DNA from: Actinoplanes sp. NBRC 103695
GTDB lineage: Bacteria > Actinomycetota > Actinomycetes > Mycobacteriales > Micromonosporaceae
Direction: 5' to 3'
DNA: 64,000 bases
Assembly: GCF_030269485.1 (NCBI RefSeq)
Contig: NZ_BSTL01000022.1
Coordinates: 1 to 64,000 of the forward strand
Below, in pieces: positions 18,967 to 28,513 of this stretch. How positions within the stretch are numbered: the first letter of the stretch is position 1; every line of letters starts with the position of its first letter. The notes beneath the pieces were generated by a model, which ran no database searches, was not told the DNA's origin, and saw only the letters and a program-made list of their open reading frames with translations. The translations under genes and the position numbers were made by a program.

Positions 18967-21633
18967 ATGAGCACACGGGACCCCGGCACGGTGGCGGCCT
19001 CGCTGCGACCCGTGCGCCGGCGATGGCCGTTGCGGTCGTATCTGGCGGGGCTGCTGGTGCTGTTCGTCATCACCGCGGGGGCGGGCATCTACGCGGGCTG
19101 GGCGCAGGCCCGGCACGACGCCGTGTCCGCCGCCCGGGCGGACGCGCACGTGGCCGCCGTCCTGGCGGCGCGGCAGATCGACGAAACCCTGACCACCGTG
19201 CGCGGCACCGTCGAGTCGGTCGCGTCCAGCCCGGGCATGGCGCAGGCGTTCAGCGACCCGGACGCCTGCCGGTTGGCGTTCTCCCTGGGCGGCGCCGAGG
19301 ACGGGCACCTGGACCTGCTGCGCCGCGACGGGACCATCGCGTGCTCGTCCCAGCCGGCACCCGGCGGCCCGGCGGCGAACGCGTACGGCGGGGCAACCTG
19401 GTTGCCCGGCGCGTTGCGCGCACCGCAGTCCGTGGCGCCGGTCCGCGACGACCGCACCGGACGACCCGCGTTTCTGATCACCGCCGTGATCCCCGGACTC
19501 GGACTGGTCGCGGCGTTCGTCGACCTGACCGCCCTCGGCGCGGCAGCGGGCAGACTGTTCGGCGGAGCCCGCCGCCTCGAGTTCCTGATCATCACGGAGG
19601 ACCACACGACCGTGCTGACGCGATGGCCCGACGGGCTCCGGTGGGCCGGCACCCCGGTGCGCGACACCCCGCTCACGATGACCGGCACCGGCCGCGACGT
19701 GACCGGGCTGCCCCGGCTGTACGGGCGGGCCGCCGTCGAGGGCACCGGCTGGCGGGTCCTCGCCGGCGCGGACCGGTCGGCTACGGCGGCGACCGCCGAC
19801 CGGCTCGCGCGGCGCCAGGCCCTGATCGTGGCGCTCGGCCTGATCGCCGGGCTGCTGGCCGCGGTGGTGGTGCAGCGTCGCATCACCACCCCGATCGGCA
19901 GTCTGCGTGCCACGGTGCGCACCGCCACCGCCTCCGGGAACCTGGACGCGACCGTCGCGGTCTCCGGCCCACGGGAAGTCGCCGAGCTCGGTGAGGAGTT
20001 CACCGCGCTGCTGGCCACCGTCAACCGAGAACTGCAGGAACGCCGCCGCGCCGAGGACGCCGCCCGGGAACACGAACGCAACTACCGGCAGATGTTCGAG
20101 GCCAGCCCGAACCCGGTCGTGCTGTTCGACGCCGACACCCTCGACATCGTCGCCGCCAACGCCGCCGCCGAGGCGTACTACGGCCGGCCCGGCGACACCC
20201 TGCGCACCATGACCTACACCGGCCTGCTCGCGCCGCGCGAAGCCGGCGAGCCGGACCCCGCCGGCGCGGCCCCGGAACCGGTCGAACGCGACCGGCCGCA
20301 ACGCCACCTCAAGCACGACGGCACGATCACCGAGGTCACCGTCACCACGTACCTGACATCGTTCGCCGGCCGGAAGGTCCGCTGCGCCGTCGTCACCGAC
20401 GTCACCGACCGCGAACACCTGCAACGACGGCTGCGCCAGTCCGACCGCCTGGAGAGCCTCGGCCAGCTCGCCGCCGGCGTCGCGCACGACTTCAACAACC
20501 TCCTCGGCATCATCAACGGTTACGCCGGCATGGCCGCCGCCGACCTCGAGCCGGTCGCCGCCGTGGACCCGGCCTGGCGGGCCCTGCACGCCGACCTCAC
20601 CGAGATCATCGCCGCCGGCGACCGTGCGACCGCCCTCACCCGGCAGTTGCTGTCCTTCGCCTGCGCGGACCCCGCACCCGAGACCCGTGTCCTGGACCTC
20701 AACACCGTCGTCACGGACATCGACACCCTCTTGCGGCGTGCCCTCGGCGAGGACATCACGCTCGTCACCGACCTCACCGCGCAGCCGTGGCGGATCAAAG
20801 CCGACCCCGGACGCCTCGAACAGGTGCTGGTCAACCTCGCGGTCAACGCCCGCGACGCCATGCCCGGCGGCGGCACCCTCACCATCGACACCGCACCGGT
20901 CACCGTCGACGAGCACTACGCCGCCCAGCACCCGAGCGCACGAATCGGCCGCTACATGCAGCTGAGGGTCAGCGACACCGGTACCGGCATGAGCAAAGCC
21001 ACCCTGGAACGGGCCTTCGAACCCTTCTTCACCACGAAACCCAAGGGCCACGGCACGGGACTCGGCCTGGCCACCATCTACGGCATCATCACCCAGGCCG
21101 GCGGCCACGCCCAGATCTACTCCGAGCCCGGCCACGGCACCACCATCACCGCCCTGCTCCCGGCCACCGACGACTTCACAGAACCGGACACCACGCCCGC
21201 GGAACGGCACCGCCCGGGCGCCGGCGAAACGATCCTGCTCGTCGAGGACGACGACGGCCTCCGCGCGGTCACCGAACGCATCCTGCATCACGCCGGCTAC
21301 ACCGTCCTGTCCGCCGCCGCCGTCGCCGAGGCACGGCAACTCGCCGCGACCCACCCCGGTGTCGCCCTCCTGCTCACCGACGTGATCCTGCCCGACATGC
21401 ACGGACCCGCCCTCGCCGCGATCCTGCACAGCTCCCACCCCGGCCTGCCCGTCATCTACCTGTCCGGATACACCGAAACAATCCTCGCCACCCGCAGCAC
21501 CATCCCCACCGGCGCGACACTGCTCACCAAACCGGTGAGTGCCCACCAACTCCTGCACACCATCGCCCGCGTCCTCGACCACGCAACTACGCCACCGCGC
21601 GGCGTTTCGGTGATCGACGAGATCATCGACTGA
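18967..21633 (+). CDS. Membrane hybrid sensor histidine kinase with C-terminal receiver domain
   Basis: An 888-residue sensor. ATG 18967 has GGAAGTAGG six bases upstream. There are two membrane helices (YLAGLLVLFVITAGAGI and LIVALGLIAGLLAAVVV) around an extracellular sensor of about 230 residues, then HAMP, one PAS domain, HisKA with phospho-His507 (GVAHDFNNLL), HATPase with N-box NLAVNARDAMP and G-boxes DTGTGMS and GTGLGL, and a receiver with phospho-Asp805 (LLTDVILPD) and KP near the end. The HisKA form (DFNNLL) is that of FixL/NtrB-like kinases. No separate response regulator with an output domain is adjacent, so the partner is elsewhere. Confidence 0.9.
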   Translation: MSTRDPGTVAASLRPVRRRWPLRSYLAGLLVLFVITAGAGIYAGWAQARHDAVSAARADAHVAAVLAARQIDETLTTVRGTVESVASSPGMAQAFSDPDACRLAFSLGGAEDGHLDLLRRDGTIACSSQPAPGGPAANAYGGATWLPGALRAPQSVAPVRDDRTGRPAFLITAVIPGLGLVAAFVDLTALGAAAGRLFGGARRLEFLIITEDHTTVLTRWPDGLRWAGTPVRDTPLTMTGTGRDVTGLPRLYGRAAVEGTGWRVLAGADRSATAATADRLARRQALIVALGLIAGLLAAVVVQRRITTPIGSLRATVRTATASGNLDATVAVSGPREVAELGEEFTALLATVNRELQERRRAEDAAREHERNYRQMFEASPNPVVLFDADTLDIVAANAAAEAYYGRPGDTLRTMTYTGLLAPREAGEPDPAGAAPEPVERDRPQRHLKHDGTITEVTVTTYLTSFAGRKVRCAVVTDVTDREHLQRRLRQSDRLESLGQLAAGVAHDFNNLLGIINGYAGMAAADLEPVAAVDPAWRALHADLTEIIAAGDRATALTRQLLSFACADPAPETRVLDLNTVVTDIDTLLRRALGEDITLVTDLTAQPWRIKADPGRLEQVLVNLAVNARDAMPGGGTLTIDTAPVTVDEHYAAQHPSARIGRYMQLRVSDTGTGMSKATLERAFEPFFTTKPKGHGTGLGLATIYGIITQAGGHAQIYSEPGHGTTITALLPATDDFTEPDTTPAERHRPGAGETILLVEDDDGLRAVTERILHHAGYTVLSAAAVAEARQLAATHPGVALLLTDVILPDMHGPALAAILHSSHPGLPVIYLSGYTETILATRSTIPTGATLLTKPVSAHQLLHTIARVLDHATTPPRGVSVIDEIID

Positions 21634-21734
21634 ACATGCGCCGAATCTGCACTCGGTACTGCTGGCGGCGAAGATGGCCGGTGAGCCTTTCCCCCGCGCG
21701 TGGAGCCGAGCCGAAAGCGGCCGGCCTCTCCGCC

Positions 21735-21766
21735 GAGCACTACGAGCACTACGAGCACTACGAGCA
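21735..21766 (+). repeat. Short tandem repeat, GAGCACTAC x3
   Basis: Three perfect 9-bp units at 21735-21761 followed by a partial GAGCA. It lies next to the IS256 scrap in a non-coding gap between the kinase and the next gene. Confidence 0.85.
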
Positions 21767-21785
21767 GATCGTCGAGACCCGCCAC

Positions 21786-21896
21786 TCCCGACCCGGTGGG
21801 GTCGAGACTCATGATGGCCAGGTAGACGCATTTGAGCGCGGCTTGCTCGTTAGGGAAGTGCCCACGTGCCCGGACCGCTCGGCGGATCCGAGCGTC
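21786..21896 (-). pseudogene. Remnant of an IS256/Mutator-family transposase C-terminus
   Basis: The minus strand reads DARIRRAVRARGHFPNEQAA, then LKCVYLAIMSLDPTG, the well-known end of IS256-type transposases (RGHFP.EQAALKC.Y...SLDPTG). The catalytic part, the rest of the gene and terminal repeats are absent. Confidence 0.8.
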
Positions 21897-22644
21897 AGCC
21901 GAAGACCGGCGCCCGGCCGGCGTCGATCTGCTGACGCCAGGCGGAGAGGCTGAGCGCCCGGTCCGGGCCGAGGCCGCGGATCTGCAGCGGCGTGCCGTCG
22001 CGCCGGATGACGTAGGCGGTGCGGCGGAGGGAGAGATAGTTGACCTGGGCGCCGACAAAATCCGCGGCGGTACGGATCCCGTTCTGCTCCAGGTCGCTCA
22101 TCGACACCGGCACGACCCAGTACGGCTTGCTGATCGCGATCACCGCGCGCGACAGGCGCCCGTCACGATCGTAGGTGAGCAGGCGTTCCTGATCGATCCG
22201 CCCAGGCGTCGTGAACACCCGCCGGTCCGCTCCGAAGAAGGCGAGCAGCGCGGCCCGGGCCTGGACCACCTCCCGGCCTTCGTGCCAGGCGAGGCCGGCC
22301 TGGGTCAAGTCGATGTCGGTGCCCAGCACGGCCGCGGCCACGGCGGCCTCACCGAGCCACGCGTCGGCATCGCGCGGCGAGACCTTCACCCAGTCACCGA
22401 GCCCGTACAACGAGAACCCCAGCGCGACGCAGACGTCCACGTCCGGTGCACCGACCACGACGACCTCGTCGCACACACCCCGGCGGGCCTGGACCAGCAC
22501 CACACTGCGCGCGCCCGGGCTGGACAACGCGATCATCGTGCCGCCACGGTTACGCCGACCGGAGACGATCTCGATGACCGCCCGCTCAGCGTCGCCCTTA
22601 CTCGCCGCGAAGCCGGACCGCACCGCCACCAGATCCGCACCCAT
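21895..22644 (-). CDS. Unknown protein, 249 residues
   Basis: A soluble protein without signal peptide or membrane helices. It is a mixed alpha/beta sequence with strands such as VVLVQARRG, EVVVVGAPDVDVCVALGF and AVIAISKPYWVVPVSMSDLE; a block WLGEAAVAAAVLGTDIDLTQ and a tail RTAYVIRRDGTPLQIRGLG may mark conserved parts. I do not recognise the family. The start at ATG 22644 has only a weak GGCGG site. It is followed downstream by an IS256 scrap and preceded, in the same orientation, by the pentapeptide-repeat gene with an 84-base gap, so the two may be co-transcribed. Confidence 0.55.
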   Translation of the reverse strand: MGADLVAVRSGFAASKGDAERAVIEIVSGRRNRGGTMIALSSPGARSVVLVQARRGVCDEVVVVGAPDVDVCVALGFSLYGLGDWVKVSPRDADAWLGEAAVAAAVLGTDIDLTQAGLAWHEGREVVQARAALLAFFGADRRVFTTPGRIDQERLLTYDRDGRLSRAVIAISKPYWVVPVSMSDLEQNGIRTAADFVGAQVNYLSLRRTAYVIRRDGTPLQIRGLGPDRALSLSAWRQQIDAGRAPVFG

Positions 22645-22728
22645 ACCGCCGACAATCGGCCGGATCGCGCCCGGCTTGAGGAATCAGCGCAAATACACCT
22701 TCTGACCTCGCGATCGTTATTCGGACGC

Positions 22729-24309
22729 TCAGGTGGTCTTGATCACTGCCAGATGCTCAGACGTCGGCCACCGGGCTCCCGGTTCTGATCCGCTCACCCC
22801 CTGTGGGGGGATCTTCCAGCTCGCCGGACGGGACAAGTCCACCGCGCCGCCGGAGAACCTCGCATACCAGAAGTCAACCGCGCCGCCCGTGAACCTCGCG
22901 GACCAGAAGTCGACCGTTCCGCCGGAGAACCTCGAGTCCCCGAAGTTGACCGTTCCGCCGGAGAACCTCGAGCTCCAGAAGTTGACCGTGCTGCCGGAGA
23001 ACGTCGCGGACCCGAAGTTGACCGTGCCGCCGGAGAACCTTGAGTCCCCGAAGTTGACCGTGCTGCCGGAGAACGTCGAGTCCCGGAAGTTGACCGTGCT
23101 GCCGGAGAAGTTCGAGTTCCGGAAGTTGACCGTGCCGCCGGAGAACGTCGCGGACCCGAAGTTGACCGTGCCGCCGGAGAACCTCGAGTTCCCGAAGTTG
23201 ACCGTGCCGCCGGAGAACGTCGCGGACCCGAAGTTGACCGTGCCACCGGAGAAGCTCGAGTTCCCGAAGTTGACCGCGCCGCCGGAGAACATCGCGCCCT
23301 CGAAGTCGATCAAGGTGTCATCGGCAACGTCGATTCCCGTCAGGTTTCCGCCGGCGATCGTGGCACCGCGAATGTCGAAGCGGCGACCGTGCCAGCGTGA
23401 CCGTTGATCAGCGTTAACCGGCAGGAGGTGTTCCCGGATCACCTCCAAGACGGTGTGGCGGACCTGCTGTTCCTGGCGAGCCTCGCCGTTGTCGGCGCTC
23501 TTCGCTGTGCTGAGCGGCAGGCCCACTGGCGCGGTAACGGCCAGGGGCGGCGGGTCCTTTTCGGGCGGTGTGTAGGGCATGCGCAGGTAGGCGCAGAGCA
23601 CGCTGATGCATCTTTGCCGGCCTTCTTTCCAGTCGTCGGCGAGGCCGGCCATGGCGTACACGCCGGCGAGACGGACGGCGGCCTTGTCTGAGCCGAGCTC
23701 GTCGGCGGCCTTGCCGAACCGTTCGGTGAACAGCTTGGTGTCTTCGCGGTGCTCGGCGGCCTCGCTGTGGCCCTGCTTGCGGTAGGCGACCGTCAGGGCT
23801 ACCACGCCGCCGATGCCGGCCACGACGGACAGCACGATCTTCATCGCGTTGAGGGTGTTCTGCACGCTCCACGCCGCAGCAGCTCCAGGCGCTCGTCCGG
23901 TGCCGGCGGCCACCAGGGGCGGGCGTCCGAGCAGCACCCACAGACCTATCCCGACCAGCGCGGCGGCGGTCACTGCGACCAGGAGCAGACCCACGACATG
24001 CACGAACAGCGGCGCCCGCACGGTCGAGGGCCGGCGTCCGGTGGCATTTCCGGCACGCCGTCGCCGGGCCACCCCTGCCAGGCCGACCGCCATCAGGACC
24101 ACTGGCAACCACCGCCAGCCGGGCGCGGTCGCCAGCCGTGCACCCTGCCGCCACCACGACCACGGCACGAGGATCGCGGCGCCGGCGACGATCGCGAGCA
24201 CCGAAATCGTCAGCTGCCACCGCTGTGAACGCATCGCTTCCCGTGCCGATCGAGCGGCCCACGCTGGCACCGGGGCAGCGGCGGCAACGATCCGGCGCGT
24301 AGCAGTCAT
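22729..24309 (-). CDS. Membrane pentapeptide-repeat protein
   Basis: A 526-residue protein. Three or four N-terminal membrane helices lie within residues 30-180 (LTISVLAIVAGAAILVPWSW, WLPVVLMAVGLAGVA, VVGLLLVAVTAAALVGIGLWV, IVLSVVAGIGGVVALTVAY). A cytosolic helical part follows (FTERFGKAADELGSDKAAVR, then LAGVYAMAGLADDW), common to actinobacterial pentapeptide-repeat membrane proteins. From about residue 330 there are at least thirteen 12-residue units (FSGGTVNFGNSR and variants) expected to form a right-handed quadrilateral beta-helix. Phe stacking every repeat is evident. Role unknown; related proteins are seen in signalling or protection contexts. It may be in an operon with the downstream 249-residue unknown protein. 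Confidence 0.85.
   Translation of the reverse strand: MTATRRIVAAAAPVPAWAARSAREAMRSQRWQLTISVLAIVAGAAILVPWSWWRQGARLATAPGWRWLPVVLMAVGLAGVARRRRAGNATGRRPSTVRAPLFVHVVGLLLVAVTAAALVGIGLWVLLGRPPLVAAGTGRAPGAAAAWSVQNTLNAMKIVLSVVAGIGGVVALTVAYRKQGHSEAAEHREDTKLFTERFGKAADELGSDKAAVRLAGVYAMAGLADDWKEGRQRCISVLCAYLRMPYTPPEKDPPPLAVTAPVGLPLSTAKSADNGEARQEQQVRHTVLEVIREHLLPVNADQRSRWHGRRFDIRGATIAGGNLTGIDVADDTLIDFEGAMFSGGAVNFGNSSFSGGTVNFGSATFSGGTVNFGNSRFSGGTVNFGSATFSGGTVNFRNSNFSGSTVNFRDSTFSGSTVNFGDSRFSGGTVNFGSATFSGSTVNFWSSRFSGGTVNFGDSRFSGGTVDFWSARFTGGAVDFWYARFSGGAVDLSRPASWKIPPQGVSGSEPGARWPTSEHLAVIKTT
22837..23304 (-). repeat. Thirteen tandem 36-bp coding repeats
   Basis: Thirteen contiguous 36-bp units (22837 + n x 36), core GTTGACCGTGCCGCCGGAGA on the plus strand, encode the 12-residue beta-helix units. 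Central units (about 22945-23268) differ at only a few bases each, in two alternating sub-types (…GTCGCGGACCCGAA and …CTCGAGT-CCCGAA); both ends are more diverged. Confidence 0.95.
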
Positions 24310-24577
24310 GACGCCATTGCACTCGACGTCATCAAGCCGTCACCCGATCGAGTGAGCCTGGTAGCGGATCCCTCACGTGCGCCGGCGACGGCCGCGAGGT
24401 TGAAGTCGGTGCGGCGGGCCGCGGCGTCGAGGTGGTCCATGAACCGGGCGGCCCTCGGTCTTGTCGGTGAGCCGAGCGGCGAGCTTTGCCCAGCCGCGCG
24501 AGACCGACTGCTCAACCTGGTTGCTTTCACGTTCTACCGTGCAGGGCAGCCGGACCCTGAGCAAAGTGGTGGCCGTC

Positions 24578-25186
24578 ATGAGTTCAGAACAACTCCGCAA
24601 GGCCATCGTGCAGGCGACGGTTCCCCTGCTCGGCGAGTACGAGACCTTGACCACGGCACGGATAGCCGCAGCCGCGGGAATCAGCGAAGCCGAGCTCCTG
24701 ACGGTCTTCCCCGACAAGGACGCAGTCATTCAAGCTTGGACGTCCATGTTGATGGCGCGTCTGAGCGCGGCGAGCGACCCCGCTGAGGAAATACGTAAGC
24801 TGGATGCGATCCGTATGGATCAGCCGGTGGGGCCGCGCCTTCTCGAGGTAGTTCGCATCCTCGGCGGCTACTACGATCGCATCCGCGCTGACCTCGAAGC
24901 CTTCGATCAAGCCGGCTTCGGGTACGACGGTACGGTTACTGAGACGGGCACCCCACCATTGAGCCGAAACAACTTCCGGGCCCTCGGCAGCCTGCCGGAG
25001 ATCCAGCAGGCCGTCGCGAAACTGCTGAAGCCGGACGAGCAACGTCTACGCCTGTCCGCCGAAGCCCTCGCCGAAATCTTCCTCAGCATGTCGCGATTCT
25101 GCACCCGAGCCCCGAACGAAGTTCAGCCACTGCCAGCCGAACAGGTCGTCAACCTTTTCCTGCACGGCGCCCTGATCACCGATTAA
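24578..25186 (+). CDS. TetR-family transcriptional regulator
   Basis: A 202-residue regulator starting at ATG 24578 (GTGGTGG upstream); the longer frame from 24461 has no ribosome site. The N-terminal TetR helix-turn-helix is at residues about 5-50 (LRKAIVQATVPLLGEY, LTTARIAAAAGISEAELLTVFPDKDAVIQAW). The C-terminal ligand domain is all-helical and unclassified. No operator palindrome is obvious upstream, and no partner gene remains next to it: the next gene downstream is a truncated hydrolase on the other strand. The last 270 bases before that gene hold no recognisable product. Confidence 0.82.
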   Translation: MSSEQLRKAIVQATVPLLGEYETLTTARIAAAAGISEAELLTVFPDKDAVIQAWTSMLMARLSAASDPAEEIRKLDAIRMDQPVGPRLLEVVRILGGYYDRIRADLEAFDQAGFGYDGTVTETGTPPLSRNNFRALGSLPEIQQAVAKLLKPDEQRLRLSAEALAEIFLSMSRFCTRAPNEVQPLPAEQVVNLFLHGALITD

Positions 25187-25462
25187 CGGCAACAGCGGCG
25201 ATACCCGCGCCGTTACCGCGACCACAGTCCAGAAGGCGCGGTGATGGCTGGTCAAGTTGGGGCGGCCAACCGCGTTGTTGGACCTGCCGTTACAGGGTAT
25301 TGAGTAGGACAATGCGGCGATGCCGGAACCTGCCGCGCCGCCACTCCCCATGCTGCCCGAGGGGTCCACCGACCAGGTTGATCGGGTCGCAGCAGGCATC
25401 GACGCCATGCTCGCTGATCCGCGGACCCCATCTGCGGTGCGGCGAGCTCGGCAACGCCCGGT

Positions 25463-26167
25463 TCAGCCCAGGAATTGGACGTCGGGGTGGTCAGGAGAGG
25501 CGCCGTCGAGCAGTCGTTGCGGCCGGTGCCGCAGGTGTTCATCGAAGTACGCGGTGAGGTAGGCGCGTTGGGAGGCGATGCTTCGTGAAGGGTCCACGTC
25601 GCCGATGATGGGTGCCTGCAAATCCGGTTCCAACCCGAGTTGCGCGACGATCTGAGGTAGCAACGCCTGGTGGTCGGTGTAGGTGAAGTGCTCTCCCGCG
25701 GGCATATGCAGTTGTAGCTGCCAACCGCGGTGGCTGCGCAGGAACTGTTGCCAGGAGGGGTCGGACGGCGCGCTGTGGTCTCCCGCGCTCATGAGGAGGA
25801 ATGGCCGGTCCAGCCCTTCGTTGGCGACGCGGCCGAAGTCTCGAGCGGGCTGCGAGAATGCCATGCTGCCGTCCAGATCGGCGCCGGCGTCGATGCGGTG
25901 GTCGGAGACCATTGTTTCTCCGGAGGTGAAACCACCGGCCGATTGGCCGAACATGCCGACGCGTGTGAGGTCCAGCAGGCGGCCGAGTCCGACGGGGAGA
26001 GACTGCTGCTGTGCGTCCGGGTTGCCGCCGTTCGCCAAGATTTCGAGCTGGTCGAGAACGAAACTGGTGTCCTGCACACGGGTCGCAAGGACTCGCTTGG
26101 CAACGTCGATGCTCCACGGGGGCAGCACGCTTCGCTCCACCCGGCCGCCCGGGAATTCAACTGCCAC
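25463..26167 (-). pseudogene. N-terminally truncated alpha/beta hydrolase (PAF-acetylhydrolase-like)
   Basis: A 234-residue open frame corresponding to the last part of a secreted or cytosolic lipase-like hydrolase usually 350-400 residues long. The nucleophile elbow GMFGQSAGG, an acid region (LLMSAGDHSAPSDPSW) and the catalytic His (MPAGEHFTYTD) are present, but there is no sequence for the first strands of the fold, and an in-frame stop lies just upstream at about 26180. A GTG at 26167 could be used but has no good ribosome site. It is probably a relic; a minimal active enzyme is unlikely. Confidence 0.7.
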
Positions 26168-26446
26168 GGCATACGGTGAGGCTATTCAACGCTGAGACTG
26201 GTCCACATCGGGATTTGGCACTACGAAGTTCCCTGACATTGCCCTTACGGGTTGAGGCGGGTCAATGTCGCTAGATTCGGTCGCCCTCTCATCGGCAGAA
26301 TAATGCGCCGAGTCTCGCCCTTCGCGCGGATGTTCGCCTGCGCCGGCAGGACGATGCGCCCCGGTGCCTCCCGCGATCTTTGAGACGACCCTGAAGTGGG
26401 GTCACTCCACAACAGAAGGACGGTGACGGATATCGGCGGCTTGCCT
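26168..26446. other. Intergenic, nothing recognised
   Basis: About 280 bases between the truncated hydrolase and the regulator gene, both on the minus strand. No open frame, hairpin or fragment I can support. Confidence 0.4.
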
Positions 26447-27340
26447 TCAGGCTGGTGGGGCGGGCCGGAGCGATGCGGAGCTCAACGACCAGCTCGCCAG
26501 CAGGCTCAAGGCGTGCTGGGAGGGTGAGTTGGGTTCGGTGCTGTAGAGGAACACCGTCGTCTCCTTGTCGCCGGGCAGGGTGACGGTCTCGTAGTCGATC
26601 GACAGGTCACCGACGACCGGGTGGCGAAGCTTCTTGGTCCCGTAGGTGCGCTGATAGACGCGGTGCTCGTTCCACCATCGCTCGAACTCGGGACTTCGAG
26701 CGCGGAGGTCGTCGATGAGCTCGGTGGTCGATCGGTCGTTCGGATGGGCGCCGAACTCGAGGCGCAGGCTTTGGACGGCGGTTCTTGCCTGCTGATCCCA
26801 GTCGACGAACAGAGCCCGAGCCTCGGGGTCGAGGAGAATCCAGCGGGCGTAGTTCCGCTCGCGTGCGGGCATCCGTTCGAAGTCGGCGAACAATGCCCGA
26901 GCCAACCGGTTCGCCGCCAGCACGCTGCTGCCGCGGCCGAGAACGAGTACCGGCACGGTGTCGAGGTTGTCCAGCAGCTGCTGCACGCCGGGCCGGATCC
27001 GTTGCACCCCCGGCACGGCCCCTGACGTACGAGCGCGCGGCGAGCCGGACGAGCCGGCACCGATGAGGTCCTCGAGGTGGCTCTGGCCGGCCGGATCGAG
27101 ATTGAGAGCGCGCGCGAGCGCCGCGATCACGGCCGGCGAAGGCACGATGCGGCGTCCCTGCTCAAGGCGGGCGTAGTAATCCGTCGAGACCCCGGCGAGC
27201 AGCGCCACCTCCTCGCGGCGCAGGCCCGGCACGCGGCGCACGCGGATATCAGCCGGTAATCCGGCTCGCTGCGGGTCCTGTTGGCTGCGCGCCCGCCGCA
27301 GGAAATCGGCGAGCTCGCGGTTGATGGCGGCCATGGTCAC
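26447..27340 (-). CDS. MmyB-like XRE-family transcriptional regulator
   Basis: A 297-residue regulator. Residues 5-75 are an XRE helix-turn-helix with the family-typical sequence VPGLRREEVALLAGVSTDYY and ARLEQGR. Residues about 105-275 are the MmyB-like ligand-binding domain (PVLVLGRGSSVLAANRLARAL, ARWILLDPEARALFVDW). Start GTG 27340 or ATG 27334. It diverges from a short-chain dehydrogenase gene across 179 bases; in actinomycetes such regulators commonly control the divergent oxidoreductase, which is the likely target here. Confidence 0.88.
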   Translation of the reverse strand: MTMAAINRELADFLRRARSQQDPQRAGLPADIRVRRVPGLRREEVALLAGVSTDYYARLEQGRRIVPSPAVIAALARALNLDPAGQSHLEDLIGAGSSGSPRARTSGAVPGVQRIRPGVQQLLDNLDTVPVLVLGRGSSVLAANRLARALFADFERMPARERNYARWILLDPEARALFVDWDQQARTAVQSLRLEFGAHPNDRSTTELIDDLRARSPEFERWWNEHRVYQRTYGTKKLRHPVVGDLSIDYETVTLPGDKETTVFLYSTEPNSPSQHALSLLASWSLSSASLRPAPPA

Positions 27341-27519
27341 ATTGTGCCCGGCGGGTCGGCGAGCCGGGTGGACCGGACAGTCCTAGGTCGCGCATTCCCA
27401 GGTCCGGAAGGGCTCGAGATGACCGCCCAGGGCCGCAGCACGACGACCACAGTTGAGCTACGAACCGATTCCGCCGAACGTCTCGGCGAGACGACAATTT
27501 CTCCCCGGAAGGACCTTCC

Positions 27520-28380
27520 ATGAGCATCCCCGCCGATCGCCCCGCCACCTGGTTCGTGACCGGTACGTCCCGCGGCCTCGGCCTCGAACTGGCCGTTCAG
27601 GTCCTGCGGCGCGGTGACAATCTCGCCGCCACCACCCGCGACGCCGAACGCTTGAAGACCGCGCTCGACGGCCGCGTGGACACCTCGAAGCTGCTCGCCC
27701 TCACTGTCGACCTCCGTGACCCCGACGCCGTCGACGGCGCCGTGAAGGAGACCACTGCTCGCTTCGGCGGCCTCGACGTGGTCGTCAACAACGCCGGCTA
27801 CGGCTACCTCGGCGCCGTCGAAGAGGCCGGCCCGGCCGACGTCCGCGACATGCTCGACGTACAGGTCGTCGGAGTCTGGAACGTCCTGCGCGCCGCCTTG
27901 CCGGTCCTGCGTGGCCAGCGCAGCGGTCATGTCGTGACCGTGTCGTCCGTCCTGGGTCTCACCGCCGTGCCGGGCTGGGCGCTGTACTGCGCCGGCAAGT
28001 TCGCCGTGGAGGGCATCAGCGAGGCGCTGGCGGCCGAGGTCTCGGACTTCAACATCGACGTCACCATCGTCGAACCGGGCTACCTGCGCACCGCCTTCCT
28101 GACCACCGACGCACTGGCACTGCCCGCGGCGCCCTCGGACGCCTACCCGGCCATCCGCGCGATGGTGCGGAGTCACCTCGAGCTGCAGGGCCACCAGCTC
28201 GGCGACCCGGCCAAGGCCGCCGAGCGGATGATCGAGAAGGTCGTCGCCGGCGGAGGGCCGCTCCGCCTGGTGCTGGGATCGGACTCCCACGCGTACGCCA
28301 CGGCGAAGGTCGACGCGCTGCGAGCGAATCTCGACGACGCCCGCGACTCCGCGGCCGTCACCGACCACCCCAGCGCCTGA
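27520..28380 (+). CDS. Short-chain dehydrogenase/reductase (classical SDR)
   Basis: A 286-residue NAD(P)-dependent oxidoreductase. It has the Rossmann motif TGTSRGLG (residues 15-22), NNAG in VVVNNAGYGYLG, catalytic Ser in VSSVLG and the YxxxK pair in ALYCAGKFAVEG, with the PG motif (VEPGYLRTAF). ATG 27520 has GGAAGG upstream. The substrate is unknown; the C-terminal extension (RLVLGSDSHAYA) is typical of actinobacterial SDRs that sit opposite MmyB-type regulators. It is probably controlled by the divergent regulator. Confidence 0.9.
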   Translation: MSIPADRPATWFVTGTSRGLGLELAVQVLRRGDNLAATTRDAERLKTALDGRVDTSKLLALTVDLRDPDAVDGAVKETTARFGGLDVVVNNAGYGYLGAVEEAGPADVRDMLDVQVVGVWNVLRAALPVLRGQRSGHVVTVSSVLGLTAVPGWALYCAGKFAVEGISEALAAEVSDFNIDVTIVEPGYLRTAFLTTDALALPAAPSDAYPAIRAMVRSHLELQGHQLGDPAKAAERMIEKVVAGGGPLRLVLGSDSHAYATAKVDALRANLDDARDSAAVTDHPSA

Positions 28381-28513
28381 AGAAGATCGTCGACGAGGTG
28401 CAAAGTGCCGAGGTGAAGGTGCCGGGTACGACGAAGGAGTCGTTAACCGAGCCGGCCGGGGCCACGGCGCACTGCCGGTGTTCCCTTGAATCCACGGTGA
28501 TCACGTGTCGCAT

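Noticed and set aside
22837-23304. CRISPR-like array of 36-bp repeats
   Set aside because: Repeats are contiguous with no spacers and encode the beta-helix of the pentapeptide protein; no cas genes nearby.
25320-25562. Small plus-strand gene starting MPEPAAPPLPMLPEG
   Set aside because: The start looks coding but there is no ribosome site, no family and the frame overlaps the 3' end of the truncated hydrolase; too weak to call.
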